A DNA stretch of 64,000 bases from a beta proteobacterium L13 (GTDB taxonomy: Bacteria > Pseudomonadota > Gammaproteobacteria > Burkholderiales > Chromobacteriaceae). Positions 24,260 through 32,639 of the stretch are shown piece by piece. The DNA lies in NCBI GenBank assembly GCA_000335715.1, contig AMYZ01000016.1:27642-91641 (forward strand), written 5' to 3'. The notes beneath the pieces are model-generated. The model did not search any database and was not told the DNA's origin. It saw nothing but the letters and a program-made list of their open reading frames with translations. Positions within the stretch are counted from its first letter, which is position 1. The number at the start of each line of letters is the position of its first letter. The position numbers and the translations under genes are program-made.

Positions 24260-25558
24260 ATGCGTAAACTGTTCATCCAGTTTTACCTGCTGTTGATCTT
24301 CAGCTTTCTGGTGGCCGTATCGCTCGCCGGCCTGGTGTACAAGGAAGTGGCCGAAAAGGCCGGTGACCGCGCGCTGGCAGACCTGCTGAAAACCACGCTC
24401 ACGCTGATCGAGCACACGCTGGATGGCGTACCGCAAGCGCAGTGGCCTGCCGAGCTGGCCAAGCTCGATCACGAGCTGGACTTCAATGTCGCGCTGCAGC
24501 CACTACAAAGCCTGCCGCTTGACCCGGTATCCATGCAGGCCCTGTTGCGTGGCGACATCGTGATGCTGGAGGACGATCTGGTCTACCTGCAGCGCGTCAA
24601 GCAGTCGCAATATGCACTCGTTGCCGGGCCAATGAGCTATCTGGTGTTCATGCACGAGCTAAAGTGGCTGGACTACGCCCTGCTCACCATGATCGGCCTG
24701 TCGCTCGCCATACCCGTACTGCTATGGATGCGGCCACACTGGAACGAGCTGGTACAGCTGGAAAACGCCGCCAAACAGCTCAGCCAGGGGCAGTTTCAGG
24801 CACGCGTCAGCCTGGCGCCGACTTCTGGCCTGCAACCGCTGGCACGCGGCTTTAACCATATGGCAGAAAGCGTGGAACGCCTGCTGGAAAGCAAACAAAC
24901 CCTGATCAATGCCGTGGCGCACGAGCTGCGCACGCCACTGGCACGACTACGCTACCGCCTCGCCTTGCTGGATGTGGACGCGGCCAACCCGGTACACGAG
25001 GGCATAGAGCGCGACCTCAACAACATCGGCTCGCTGATTGACGAACTGCTGCTACACGCCCGGCTGGGCCGCCCTGACCTGCCCATGCAGCCAGAAACCC
25101 TCCCGGCCCACGCCTGGCTACGCCAGCGGCTGGACGACCTGACCAGCCATCACCCGCAGCTACGGGTAAGCTTGCGGGTATATCAGGATAGCCTGCATGC
25201 AGACCCGACCTTGCTGGCACGGGCGCTGGATAATCTGCTGAACAATGCGGCCAACTACGGCCAGGGCGAAATCGAGCTGAGCTTTACTGTACTTAATGGT
25301 GAGCAGCAGCTAAGCGTGTCCGATAACGGGCATGGTATCGCCGAAGCCGACCGCACCAACGTGCTAGAGCCGTTTGTGCGGCTAGATCCAAGCCGTGGTG
25401 CCGGCCAGGGTGGCTATGGCCTGGGCTTGGCCATCGTGCGGCAGATCATGCTGGCACATCATGGCCATATCCGGATAGACAGCAGCCCACTGGGCGGTGC
25501 GCGCTTTACCCTGGGCTGGCCGGAGCAACAAAGCGATACAACGATGAACAATTCATAA
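24260..25558 (+). CDS. rstB: Sensor histidine kinase RstB
   Basis: An inner-membrane histidine kinase of 432 residues, partner of the rstA product 3 bp upstream. Helix 1 is at about residues 6-28. A periplasmic segment of about 110 residues follows, then helix 2 at about 135-157 (YALLTMIGLSLAIPVLLWM). A HAMP domain comes next, then the H box AVAHELRTPLARLRYRLALLD. The N box is LDNLLNNAANYG, the G1 box SVSDNGHGI, and the G2 box GYGLGLAIV. The order and loop lengths match RstB. The small lysine-rich exported protein immediately downstream is a candidate target. Confidence 0.88.
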   Translation: MRKLFIQFYLLLIFSFLVAVSLAGLVYKEVAEKAGDRALADLLKTTLTLIEHTLDGVPQAQWPAELAKLDHELDFNVALQPLQSLPLDPVSMQALLRGDIVMLEDDLVYLQRVKQSQYALVAGPMSYLVFMHELKWLDYALLTMIGLSLAIPVLLWMRPHWNELVQLENAAKQLSQGQFQARVSLAPTSGLQPLARGFNHMAESVERLLESKQTLINAVAHELRTPLARLRYRLALLDVDAANPVHEGIERDLNNIGSLIDELLLHARLGRPDLPMQPETLPAHAWLRQRLDDLTSHHPQLRVSLRVYQDSLHADPTLLARALDNLLNNAANYGQGEIELSFTVLNGEQQLSVSDNGHGIAEADRTNVLEPFVRLDPSRGAGQGGYGLGLAIVRQIMLAHHGHIRIDSSPLGGARFTLGWPEQQSDTTMNNS

Positions 25559-25642
25559 CAGACAAGTAGCAGGCAACTACCTAACATGGCGCCAGACGTT
25601 GAATACAACGTATACACCCTACTCTTTGCAAAGGATTTCACC

Positions 25643-25831
25643 ATGAAAAAACTGACTCTGGTTGCTGCTGGTCTGGCTTTCGCTGTTGCTGCTTCCGCTG
25701 GTTTCGCTGCTGATGCCAAGAAACCTGCTGCTTCTGCCCCTGCTGCTGAAAAGAAAGTAGAAAAGAAAGCTGAAAAGAAAGCAGAGAAAAAAGTTGTTAA
25801 GGCTAAAAAAGCCGCTTCCGCTGCCAAGTAA
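25643..25831 (+). CDS. Small Ala/Lys-rich exported protein, Asr-like
   Basis: A 62-residue protein with a clean signal peptide (KKLTLVAAGLAFAVAASAGFA/AD). It is followed by a short, strongly basic tail made of repeats of the type EKKAEKKAEKKV and KAKKAA. AAAGGA at 25630-25635 is a good ribosome site. The layout (signal peptide plus Lys/Ala repeats) resembles acid-shock protein Asr, whose gene is activated by RstBA in enterobacteria. Here it lies 84 bases downstream of rstB. Homology at the residue level is too weak to name it asr. A TACAACGTATACA sequence (25604-25616) loosely resembles RstA half-sites. Confidence 0.75.
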   Translation: MKKLTLVAAGLAFAVAASAGFAADAKKPAASAPAAEKKVEKKAEKKAEKKVVKAKKAASAAK

Positions 25832-25844
25832 TCCGGCTGCAGGA

Positions 25845-25876
25845 TAAAAAAGGGCACCTTGCGGTGCCCTTTTTTC
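25845..25876. terminator. Bidirectional terminator between the Asr-like gene and rph
   Basis: GGGCACC and GGTGCCC pair around TTGC, flanked by AAAAAA on the left and TTTTTT on the right. It serves the convergent small gene and rph. Confidence 0.88.
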
Positions 25877-25915
25877 ATATCAGCCTGCCGGAAAACAGAG
25901 CAGGACATGACCTGG

Positions 25916-26632
25916 CTAACTTGCCAGTGCCTGCTTTTGCAATAGCACCAGTTCGGCAATGCCTTTTTCGGCCAATACCATCAGTGCATTCATTTCATCA
26001 CGGCTGAATGGTGCACCTTCCGCAGTACCTTGTACCTCGATAAAACGGCCATCACCGGTCATCACCACATTCATGTCGGTTTCGCAGCCCGAGTCTTCCA
26101 CATAGTCCAGATCCAGCACCGGCTGCCCCGCCACCACCCCCACCGAAATGGCAGCAACGTGGTCACGCAAAGGGCTTTCTGCCAGCTTGCCTGCCGCGAT
26201 CAAGCCGGCAATCGCATCGGCCAAAGCAACAAAAGCACCGGTAATGCTGGCAGTACGCGTACCACCATCGGCCTGGATGACATCGCAGTCGATCAGTATC
26301 TGGCGCTCGCCCAGTTTTTGCAGGTCTACCACGGCACGCAGGCTGCGGCCGATCAGACGCTGGATTTCCTGCGTGCGGCCAGACTGCTTGCCGCTAGCTG
26401 CTTCGCGGCGCATACGGCTACCGGTAGAGCGCGGCAACATGCCGTACTCGGCCGTGACCCAGCCCTGCCCCTTACCTTTCAGGAATGACGGCACCGACTC
26501 TTCCACGCTGGCAGTACAGATGACTTTGGTATCCCCGCACTCTATCAACACCGAGCCTTCGGCATGTTTGGTGTAATGGCGGGTAAGGCGGACGGTGCGC
26601 AGGGCATCTGCGGCGCGTTGGGATGGGCGCAT
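25916..26632 (-). CDS. rph: Ribonuclease PH
   Basis: RNase PH is a phosphorolytic 3'-5' exonuclease that trims tRNA 3' ends. The 238-residue length is standard. The N-terminus [29 protein letters not shown] is typical. The core has [17 protein letters not shown], the phosphate-binding [41 protein letters not shown], and [24 protein letters not shown]. All expected catalytic features appear present, so this is not an inactive allele like that of E. coli K-12. It is convergent with the rstAB block and separated from the phosphatase gene by 64 bases. Confidence 0.96.
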   Translation of the reverse strand: MRPSQRAADALRTVRLTRHYTKHAEGSVLIECGDTKVICTASVEESVPSFLKGKGQGWVTAEYGMLPRSTGSRMRREAASGKQSGRTQEIQRLIGRSLRAVVDLQKLGERQILIDCDVIQADGGTRTASITGAFVALADAIAGLIAAGKLAESPLRDHVAAISVGVVAGQPVLDLDYVEDSGCETDMNVVMTGDGRFIEVQGTAEGAPFSRDEMNALMVLAEKGIAELVLLQKQALAS

Positions 26633-26696
26633 GCGGTTTCTCTCGGTACGTCTGAAACCGGCATTCTAGCGCAAAGCCTTAGCGGGCTGACGGGTA

Positions 26697-27560
26697 TCAG
26701 ACGCGCTTCAGGCCCTGGGTAAGCTCGCTATCCATCAGCGTGGACTGCCAGGTTTGCTCGGTTTGCGTGTCGGCAAGCATTTCGCTGTCGATGAAACCCT
26801 CCCGCCCCGGGACAAATTGCTCGTCAGACAGAAGCTGCAAGGCAATAGCGCTCAGGTTGTCACTATGTGCACCTGCACGCTTTTCGGCCACGCTGAGCAG
26901 CGCTGGCACCACCATGGCTGGCAAGCGGCCAACAAAAGCCCTGGCGATTTCATCGTCGCGCAGCGGCCCCCATACCCCGTCGGAGCACAGCAGCAAAGTA
27001 TCGCCATGGTTCAGCGGCAAGGTTTCGGCCAGCTCGATATCCGGTTCGCCGATAGCGCCCAGGCAGTTGTAGATGCGGTTACGCGCCGGGTGGTCGTGGG
27101 CGTCGGCCTCGTTCAGAAAACCGGTATCGATCAGACGTTGTACATGGCTGTGGTCGTGGCTACGCCAGGCTACCTGGCCGTCTCGCAGCAGATAAAAGCG
27201 GGAGTCGCCTGCGTGCGCTACCCAAGCCTCGTCGTCCTGGATCACCGCCACCACCACCGTGGTACTGGGCACTTCGCTCATACGGTGACGAATGGCGTGA
27301 TCCAGTATGGCCTGATGGGATTCTTGCCCGGCATTGAGCAGGAAGCGTCGCGGATGCTGCAACCGGGGCTTGGCGGCCTTCTTGAACAATTCGCTGAACA
27401 CATCTACTGCAATCTGGGCTGCCACCTCGCCATGCGCATGGCCGCCCATACCATCAGCCAATACCAATAGCTGCGCCTGCTCGGTACAGACTACGCCGAT
27501 GCGATCTTCGTTATAGGGGCGACCGCCTACTCTGGTATCTACCGCAATGGCAAATTTCAT
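26697..27560 (-). CDS. PP2C-type serine/threonine phosphatase
   Basis: A 287-residue PPM/PP2C phosphatase that should dephosphorylate Ser/Thr phosphoproteins using two metal ions. Motifs are in order: RPYNEDRIG (motif 1), LVLADGMGGHAHGEVAA (metal Asp and DGMGG), VVVAVIQDDEAWVAHAGDSRFYLL (HAGDSR), LLLCSDGVWGPLRDDEIA (SDG) and AHSDNLSAIAL (C-terminal metal Asp). A roughly 35-residue C-terminal tail is not part of the fold. It starts 2 bases after the kinase stop, so kinase and phosphatase are one operon and surely act on common targets. No secretion-system genes adjoin. Confidence 0.92.
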   Translation of the reverse strand: MKFAIAVDTRVGGRPYNEDRIGVVCTEQAQLLVLADGMGGHAHGEVAAQIAVDVFSELFKKAAKPRLQHPRRFLLNAGQESHQAILDHAIRHRMSEVPSTTVVVAVIQDDEAWVAHAGDSRFYLLRDGQVAWRSHDHSHVQRLIDTGFLNEADAHDHPARNRIYNCLGAIGEPDIELAETLPLNHGDTLLLCSDGVWGPLRDDEIARAFVGRLPAMVVPALLSVAEKRAGAHSDNLSAIALQLLSDEQFVPGREGFIDSEMLADTQTEQTWQSTLMDSELTQGLKRV

Positions 27561-27562
27561 GC

Positions 27563-28501
27563 TTATCGCCCTATTAGCCGGCCAAGCCAGGCGGACACGC
27601 CGCGCGGTGGCTCGGGGGTAACGTAGTTTTTGTCGCGTAGCCGCTTTTGCATTTCACTCAGGCTGGCCAGACGGGTGAGCGGGTCCAGCCCCAGGCAGTC
27701 GTCCACCAGAGCCAACAGCTCGGGGGAGTAATAACGGGCAAACGCCTTGCTGGCCGGAACCACCTTGTCCTGCTTCAGGCGCAGGTCTGCCGAGGGCAGC
27801 TTGTCGCCACCCATGGCCATGTACATGCAGGCACCCAGCGCGTAGATATCGGTCCACGGGCCCAGCTTGGCCTGGGCATCATACTGCTCGGGCGCGGCAT
27901 AGCCCGGGGTAAACATGCTGGCCAAATGCTGGGCACGCCCCAGAGTCTGGCGGGCGGCACCAAAATCCAGCAACACCGGTGTGCCGTTACGACGCAGGTA
28001 AATATTGGCTGGCTTGATATCCAGATGCAGCAAATGCTGCAGATGCACTTCGCGCAGGCCACCGATCAGCTCGGCAAACAGCCGGCGCAGACGGGGTTCG
28101 GCAATGCCCTGCGGCGACAGCTCGATTTCCTTGGCCAGCGGCCGTCCTTCGGTATAGTCCATCACCATGTAGACGGTCTGGTTGGCGCGAAAGAAGTTAC
28201 TCACTCTGACAATATTGGGGTGCTGGATAGCGGCCAGGATACGTGCCTCTTCAAAAAAGCACTTTAAGCCCAGCTTGAATGCCTCCCGATCAAGCTCGTT
28301 CAGCACGGTAACATCCGATTTGCCACGTCGGCCGGTCATGGAAAGTGGCAGATATTCTTTGATAGCGTATTTACGGTCGTACTGGTCCAGCGCCAGATAA
28401 ACCTCGCTAAAACCGCCCGAACTCAGGCTGCGCACCACGGTGTAATCTTCCAGCCGTGTACCCACCGGCAGTGCTCGCTGCTTGGATTGCGTAGTGTCCA
28501 T
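27563..28501 (-). CDS. Serine/threonine protein kinase, Hanks type
   Basis: A 312-residue soluble kinase without a membrane helix. The Gly-rich loop is SLSSGGFSEVYLA, the ATP Lys is in KYAIKEYLP, and the alpha-C Glu is in FFEEARILAAIQHPNIVR. The catalytic loop reads HLDIKPANIYL (HLD in place of HRD, so a non-RD kinase), the metal loop LLDFGAARQ and the P+1 region GYAAPEQY. An unusual RRGKSDVTVLN segment follows the ATP Lys. It partners the downstream PP2C gene and is divergent from yicC. The lack of the RD arginine suggests activity without activation-loop phosphorylation, as an inference. Confidence 0.92.
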   Translation of the reverse strand: MDTTQSKQRALPVGTRLEDYTVVRSLSSGGFSEVYLALDQYDRKYAIKEYLPLSMTGRRGKSDVTVLNELDREAFKLGLKCFFEEARILAAIQHPNIVRVSNFFRANQTVYMVMDYTEGRPLAKEIELSPQGIAEPRLRRLFAELIGGLREVHLQHLLHLDIKPANIYLRRNGTPVLLDFGAARQTLGRAQHLASMFTPGYAAPEQYDAQAKLGPWTDIYALGACMYMAMGGDKLPSADLRLKQDKVVPASKAFARYYSPELLALVDDCLGLDPLTRLASLSEMQKRLRDKNYVTPEPPRGVSAWLGRLIGR

Positions 28502-28581
28502 TGTTATAGTGTGCCAGCCTCAGGATCGATAGAACGATCCGGGGTCAGTTTCCAATTATTCATTCCGTTTCGGGAGCCCCC

Positions 28582-29448
28582 ATGATTTTAAGCATGACAG
28601 GCTTTGCCTCTACCACCCGTGAATTCCCGGGTGGCCTGTTATCCATCGAGCTGCGTGCGGTCAACCACCGCTATCTTGACGTGCAAATGCGTCTGCCGGA
28701 AGAGCTGCGCATCATCGAACCACAATTGCGCGAGCTGATCGGCGGCCGCGTTACCCGTGGCAAGGTAGAGTGCCGCATTGGCCTGAACCAGACCGATAGC
28801 GACACCCCCCAGCTGGAGCTGAACCGCGACACAGTACAGCGCCTGCTGGCCGTCAGCGCCGAAGTCCGCGAGCTGGCCCCACAGGTGCGCGACCTGGGCA
28901 TGGGCGAGCTGTTGCGCTGGCCTGGCGTACTCAAGTCGAACTCGCTGGCACCAGAAGTATTACACCAGCTGTGCCTGGAAGGCCTGAACGCCGTACTGGG
29001 CGACTTCCGCGACACCCGAGCACGCGAAGGCAGCAAACTGGCCCAGGTACTGCTAGACCGCATCAGCGGTATGGACCACATTATCGCAGAGGTCAAACCA
29101 CGCCTGCCGGTGATTCTGGAAGCATACCGCACCAGGTTGGCCGCACGCCTGCAAGAAGCGCTGGGCAATGTAGACGACGACCGCATCAAGCAGGAGTTTG
29201 CCCTGTTTGCCCAGAAGATCGACGTCGACGAAGAGCTGGAACGCCTGACCACGCATCTGGCCGAAGTACGCCGCATCCTGAAAACCGGTGGCCAGGTGGG
29301 CAAACGCCTAGACTTCCTGATGCAGGAACTGAACCGCGAAGCCAATACCCTGGGCTCCAAGTCGGTATCTACCGAAACCACCCAGGCCTCGGTAGAGCTG
29401 AAAGTGCTGATCGAACAGATGCGCGAGCAAATTCAGAACGTGGAATAA
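28582..29448 (+). CDS. yicC: YicC/YloC family endoribonuclease
   Basis: A 288-residue member of the YicC family, metal-dependent endoribonucleases that affect sRNA and mRNA stability. The N-terminus ILSMTGFASTTREFPGGLLSIELRAVNHRYLDV carries the hallmark MTGFA and the NHRYLD motif. The C-terminal DUF1732 part has KIDVDEELERLTTHLAEVRRIL and GKRLDFLMQELNREANTLGSKS, both very conserved. The start is the ATG at 28582 after CGGGAG (28570-28575). Often found beside gmk; here it is alone, with the kinase gene divergent upstream and a terminator after it. Confidence 0.95.
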   Translation: MILSMTGFASTTREFPGGLLSIELRAVNHRYLDVQMRLPEELRIIEPQLRELIGGRVTRGKVECRIGLNQTDSDTPQLELNRDTVQRLLAVSAEVRELAPQVRDLGMGELLRWPGVLKSNSLAPEVLHQLCLEGLNAVLGDFRDTRAREGSKLAQVLLDRISGMDHIIAEVKPRLPVILEAYRTRLAARLQEALGNVDDDRIKQEFALFAQKIDVDEELERLTTHLAEVRRILKTGGQVGKRLDFLMQELNREANTLGSKSVSTETTQASVELKVLIEQMREQIQNVE

Positions 29449-29470
29449 GCACGTAGCGTACCCGGCAAGT

Positions 29471-29502
29471 AACAAGGCCGCCCGTGACGGGCGGCCTTGT
29501 TA
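29471..29502. terminator. Bidirectional terminator between yicC and the dehydrogenase gene
   Basis: AACAAGGCCGCCCG and CGGGCGGCCTTGTT form a 14-bp stem with a 4-nt loop between convergent genes. Confidence 0.85.
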
Positions 29503-29505
29503 CCA

Positions 29506-30375
29506 TCAGGCGTTATCCACCCAGATCAGGCGGGCAATGGCGGACGAGTCCAGCTCGCCTTCGCCGTTGGCTACCAGCTGGCTGATCAGCCCGGCCACGC
29601 GCTCGGCCTCGGGCAGGCGGATGCCCAGCTCACGTGCAGTATCCAGCACAATGCCCATATCTTTCTGGTGCAGCTTGGCCTTGAAGCCGGGGGCGTAGTT
29701 GTCGTCAATCATGCGCTGGCCATGCACATCCAGCACCTTGCTGCCGGCAAAACCGTCCAGCAGCGCCTGGCGTACCGGCGCCGGGTCCACACCGCAGGCG
29801 TGTGCCAGCTTCATCACCTCGGCGACTGCCGCAATACCGACACCTACCGCAATCTGGTTACACGCCTTGGCTACCTGGCCTGCACCGCTAGCGCCGATAT
29901 GGGTAATTGTCTTGCCCATGGCGGCCAGTACCGGGCGTACCTTGTCCAGTGCTGCTGCGTCGCCTCCTACCATGATGGTGAGGGTGCCGTTGATAGCGCC
30001 GACTTCACCACCGGACACCGGGCAATCCAGAAAGCTGATACCGCGGGCAGCAAGGTTGGCCGCAATGTCGCGGGCACCGATGGGCGAGATGGTGCTCATG
30101 TCGATACACACCAGCCCCGGGCGCGCGGTGCTGACTACACCATCGTCGGCCAATAGTAGCGCTGCCACGTCGGCGGTATCGGACACATTGGTGATCAGCA
30201 CATCCACGCTTGCGGCCAACTCGGCCACGCTGGGTACCCAGTGCGCACCATCGTCTATCAGGCTGGCGGCGGCTTCCGGGCGGCGTGCCCATACTGCCAC
30301 CTCGAATCCGGCGCGCAGGAGGTTGCTGACGCAGGGGCGTCCCATGATGCCCAGACCGATGTATCCCACTTTCAT
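29506..30375 (-). CDS. NAD(P)-dependent 3-hydroxyacid dehydrogenase family protein
   Basis: A 289-residue beta-hydroxyacid dehydrogenase (tartronate semialdehyde reductase / 3-hydroxyisobutyrate dehydrogenase type). The Rossmann motif is VGYIGLGIMGRP. The substrate signature is FLDCPVSGGEVGAINGTLTIMVGG. The catalytic Lys region is GAGQVAKACNQIAVG, and the C-terminal domain has GFKAKLHQKDMGIVLDTA. I cannot decide the exact substrate. The ATG overlaps the stop of the flhB-like gene by 4 bp (ATGA), so this metabolic enzyme is translationally coupled to flagellar genes, an odd pairing. It holds two GTTGGCCGC copies. Confidence 0.9.
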   Translation of the reverse strand: MKVGYIGLGIMGRPCVSNLLRAGFEVAVWARRPEAAASLIDDGAHWVPSVAELAASVDVLITNVSDTADVAALLLADDGVVSTARPGLVCIDMSTISPIGARDIAANLAARGISFLDCPVSGGEVGAINGTLTIMVGGDAAALDKVRPVLAAMGKTITHIGASGAGQVAKACNQIAVGVGIAAVAEVMKLAHACGVDPAPVRQALLDGFAGSKVLDVHGQRMIDDNYAPGFKAKLHQKDMGIVLDTARELGIRLPEAERVAGLISQLVANGEGELDSSAIARLIWVDNA

Positions 30376-30731
30376 TGTTTGGCTCCGTTATCTGCCGCGA
30401 CGGCAACTGGGGGAGGCCGGCGCATGGCCAGCCATTGTGCAAAGTCGAGTTTTTCGCCTTTGGCGTGCTGTTCCAGGAAATAGACAAAAGCCAGTACCTC
30501 GGCCACGGCGCGGTAGAGCTCCGGCGGGATATGGCTGTCCAGATCGACCTGCATCAGCAGATTGACCAGTTCAGGCGAGTCGTGCACGAACACGCCAGCA
30601 TCCTTGGCGTGCTCGATGATGCGCTCGGCGGTCTGGCCGTAGCCTTTGGCCACGACAGTCGGCGCGCTGGCGCCATCCTTGTATTTGAGCGCTACCGCAG
30701 AGCGGCGGCCATCAACCCGGACTGGCTTCAT
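30372..30731 (-). CDS. FlhB-like protein (free-standing FlhB C-terminal domain homologue)
   Basis: A 119-residue protein equivalent to the cytoplasmic domain of the type III export switch protein FlhB/YscU, without the membrane part. AVALKYKDGASAPTVVAKGYGQTAERIIEHAKDAG and FVHDSPELVNLLMQVDLDSHIPPELYRAVAEVLAFVYFLE match the post-cleavage half of FlhB. The autocleavage NPTH motif is not present. Such FhlB/FlhX proteins accompany fliK in many flagellar systems and may modulate substrate switching. It overlaps the 3' end of fliK by 20 bp and is coupled to the next gene. Confidence 0.85.
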   Translation of the reverse strand: MKPVRVDGRRSAVALKYKDGASAPTVVAKGYGQTAERIIEHAKDAGVFVHDSPELVNLLMQVDLDSHIPPELYRAVAEVLAFVYFLEQHAKGEKLDFAQWLAMRRPPPVAVAADNGAKQ

Positions 30732-32208
30732 GTCTTACCTGCAGGCTAGCCAGCGCCAGACCGGCGGCTTCCATGGAGCCGGCCAGTTGCTGACGGTATT
30801 CTTCGATCAGGGCTGCGGCCTCCGGGTTATCGGTATCAAAGGTGAGCTGTACCTGGTTACCTACCAAGCGCAAGCGCGCCGCCAAGCCGCCCAGCGCCGG
30901 CAAGCTCATGGCCAGGCTGGTATGCCAGGCACGCATTTCTTGTTGGCCGTTGCCCTCGCGCTCGCCGCCCTGTTCCGGCTGAATCTGCCATTGTACCAGC
31001 TGGCCTGGCCAGGCTTGGCCGGTGTACATGAACTGGTGCTGCTCCAGGGTATCAAGCTGACGCTGTACCAGGTGGCCCGCTTCAGGTGTCACGACGGGCT
31101 TGCCGGCACTCGCGTCGCCCGTCGTCAGCCGCGCCTGCGGCTCTTGTTTGAGCTCATCCAACGACAGGCGGCCATCGACCCAGGCTTTCTGGTGGGCTTC
31201 GTAGAATACCCCGCTCTTTTCAACCGTGGCCTTGAGGTGGGTTTCATGCGCTGGTGCCGGCTGTGCCGGGTCGGGCAGCAAAGCGGCCTGGCTGGCATGG
31301 GCACGCAACGCGGCAGGCATCGCGGCCAATCCTGCAGCCAGCCGGTTGGCAATGACATCCGACAGTGGTTTTCCTTCCAGCGGTGCAGCAGCAGGCAAGG
31401 CATTGGTCAGCGAGGCAGCGGCAGCCGTTGCGGTAGATCCCTGCGCGGTATTGCCGGACGCCAACAAGCTGCTCAGATAGCGCGAAGCGGTACTAAACGA
31501 TACAGGCGCAGACTTGTCGCTGGCAGCGGCTGGCGGCAGATTGACCTGGGTAAAGCTGAGTACCGGCTCGGTAGCGCGCACACGCAGCATTAATGGGTCG
31601 GCGCGCAGTGCCTGGCCATCGCCAGGCGCTTTCAGGGTAAACGCTGCATTCTTTACCAGAACGGCAGCGCTACCATCGGGCAGACGTTCTGCCACCCTGG
31701 CCATCACCCATTCGCCAGGCTGGAAAGCAGGTAGCTTGCCTTGTGGCTGGGTAAGGGTTTCCAGCTCGACACCCTCGCCGCCTGCGGCCAACTGCAGGGC
31801 CTGGGCCAAGGCCTGCGACTGCTTGGTGGTTGGCGTATCGGCAGGCGATGGCGCAGCTTTGAGATCATCCGCATCCAGCAGCAAGAAAGCCAGCGGCTGG
31901 GTAGTAGCCACCCGCAAACGCAGGTCTTCGCCTTGCAGCGTGGCCCCTTGCGGAACATTCAGCAGGAATGGTTCGCCTTTGATCTGTGCGGAGATGCGGC
32001 CATCCGGCAGGCGCTCGCTGATCTTGGCCAGAATGGTTTCGCCACCTTGCAGTACCGGCATACGCGCCGGAGTGCTGCTGGCTTCCAGCAGTAAACGCCC
32101 CTGCTCTCGGCTAAGCTTGATTGCCTGTGCTGCACTAAGCGGGTTGCCGGCCAGCTCGGATGTACCTGTCTGCAGGCCGGGCAAACCCTGGGAGAGTGGG
32201 GAGATCAT
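30712..32208 (-). CDS. fliK: Flagellar hook-length control protein FliK
   Basis: FliK is the secreted molecular ruler that measures the hook and triggers the export switch. The 498-residue protein is Ala/Pro/Gln-rich and low in complexity through the middle. The C-terminal domain (about residues 400-490) has the conserved pattern: QWQIQPEQGGEREG, LPALGGLAARLRLVGNQVQLTFDTDNPEAAALI, and a final short stretch LALASLQVRHE. Family sequence conservation is low, so context matters: it lies between the DUF2802 gene (4-bp ATGA overlap) and the flhB-like gene (20-bp overlap) in a flagellar operon. Confidence 0.85.
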   Translation of the reverse strand: MISPLSQGLPGLQTGTSELAGNPLSAAQAIKLSREQGRLLLEASSTPARMPVLQGGETILAKISERLPDGRISAQIKGEPFLLNVPQGATLQGEDLRLRVATTQPLAFLLLDADDLKAAPSPADTPTTKQSQALAQALQLAAGGEGVELETLTQPQGKLPAFQPGEWVMARVAERLPDGSAAVLVKNAAFTLKAPGDGQALRADPLMLRVRATEPVLSFTQVNLPPAAASDKSAPVSFSTASRYLSSLLASGNTAQGSTATAAAASLTNALPAAAPLEGKPLSDVIANRLAAGLAAMPAALRAHASQAALLPDPAQPAPAHETHLKATVEKSGVFYEAHQKAWVDGRLSLDELKQEPQARLTTGDASAGKPVVTPEAGHLVQRQLDTLEQHQFMYTGQAWPGQLVQWQIQPEQGGEREGNGQQEMRAWHTSLAMSLPALGGLAARLRLVGNQVQLTFDTDNPEAAALIEEYRQQLAGSMEAAGLALASLQVRHEASPG

Positions 32209-32597
32209 GCAGTAGGACTATTGCGGTACAAGGAAAGTATTAGCTCGGCCTCGCTGCGCGAGATACCGCAGCGTTCGGCCACATCAACCGTAGAAAAACC
32301 GCGCTTGAACAGCTCGATTGCCTGGTTGTAAGGGCTGGCACCCTCACTGGTAGCTAGCGGCTGCTGGCGAGCCTGCGTCCTGACAGGTGGGGGGGCTACG
32401 ATGGCGTCGGCACGCGGCGCCGCAGGTAACTCTTGCACTGTGCGCTGCAAGGCGCTGATTTGCCGCTGCAAGTGGTCAAATGTGCTTGCCTCAACCCTGC
32501 GTTCGGACTCCATCATGTCAATACGACGCCAGAGCCAGAACACAATGCCGGACTGCAGCACGACAATCAAAAATAACAGCCAATCGGTGGTATTCAT
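32205..32597 (-). CDS. DUF2802 domain-containing membrane protein
   Basis: A 130-residue protein with an N-terminal membrane helix (about residues 6-22, WLLFLIVVLQSGIVFWLW), a coiled segment, a Pro/Ala linker and a C-terminal DUF2802 helix-turn-helix-like region (YNQAIELFKRGFSTVDVAERCGISRSEAELILSLYR). DUF2802 proteins are usually found next to flagellar and chemotaxis genes; function unknown. I start at the ATG 32597, with GGAG upstream, rather than the longer frame. The stop overlaps the fliK start by 4 bp. Confidence 0.85.
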   Translation of the reverse strand: MNTTDWLLFLIVVLQSGIVFWLWRRIDMMESERRVEASTFDHLQRQISALQRTVQELPAAPRADAIVAPPPVRTQARQQPLATSEGASPYNQAIELFKRGFSTVDVAERCGISRSEAELILSLYRNSPTA

Positions 32598-32639
32598 CAC
32601 AGGCTCCGGAGTCTGAGCAGCCAAAACAGCAGCGGAAGC

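Noticed and set aside
23540..25558. Two-component pair as PhoB-PhoR, suggested by the pst operon and Pho box
   Set aside because: The receiver segment SLDSDMNHIL and overall order match RstA-RstB. PhoR usually has a PAS domain and is not adjacent to pst here.
25604..25616. TACAACGTATACA as a definite RstA box for the Lys-rich gene
   Set aside because: The spacing between TACA halves is one base short of the E. coli RstA consensus as I remember it, and the hexamer overlaps a possible -10. Kept only as a note.
26697..28501. Kinase/phosphatase pair as part of a type VI secretion cluster
   Set aside because: No tss, hcp, vgrG or FHA-domain genes lie within the window on either side.
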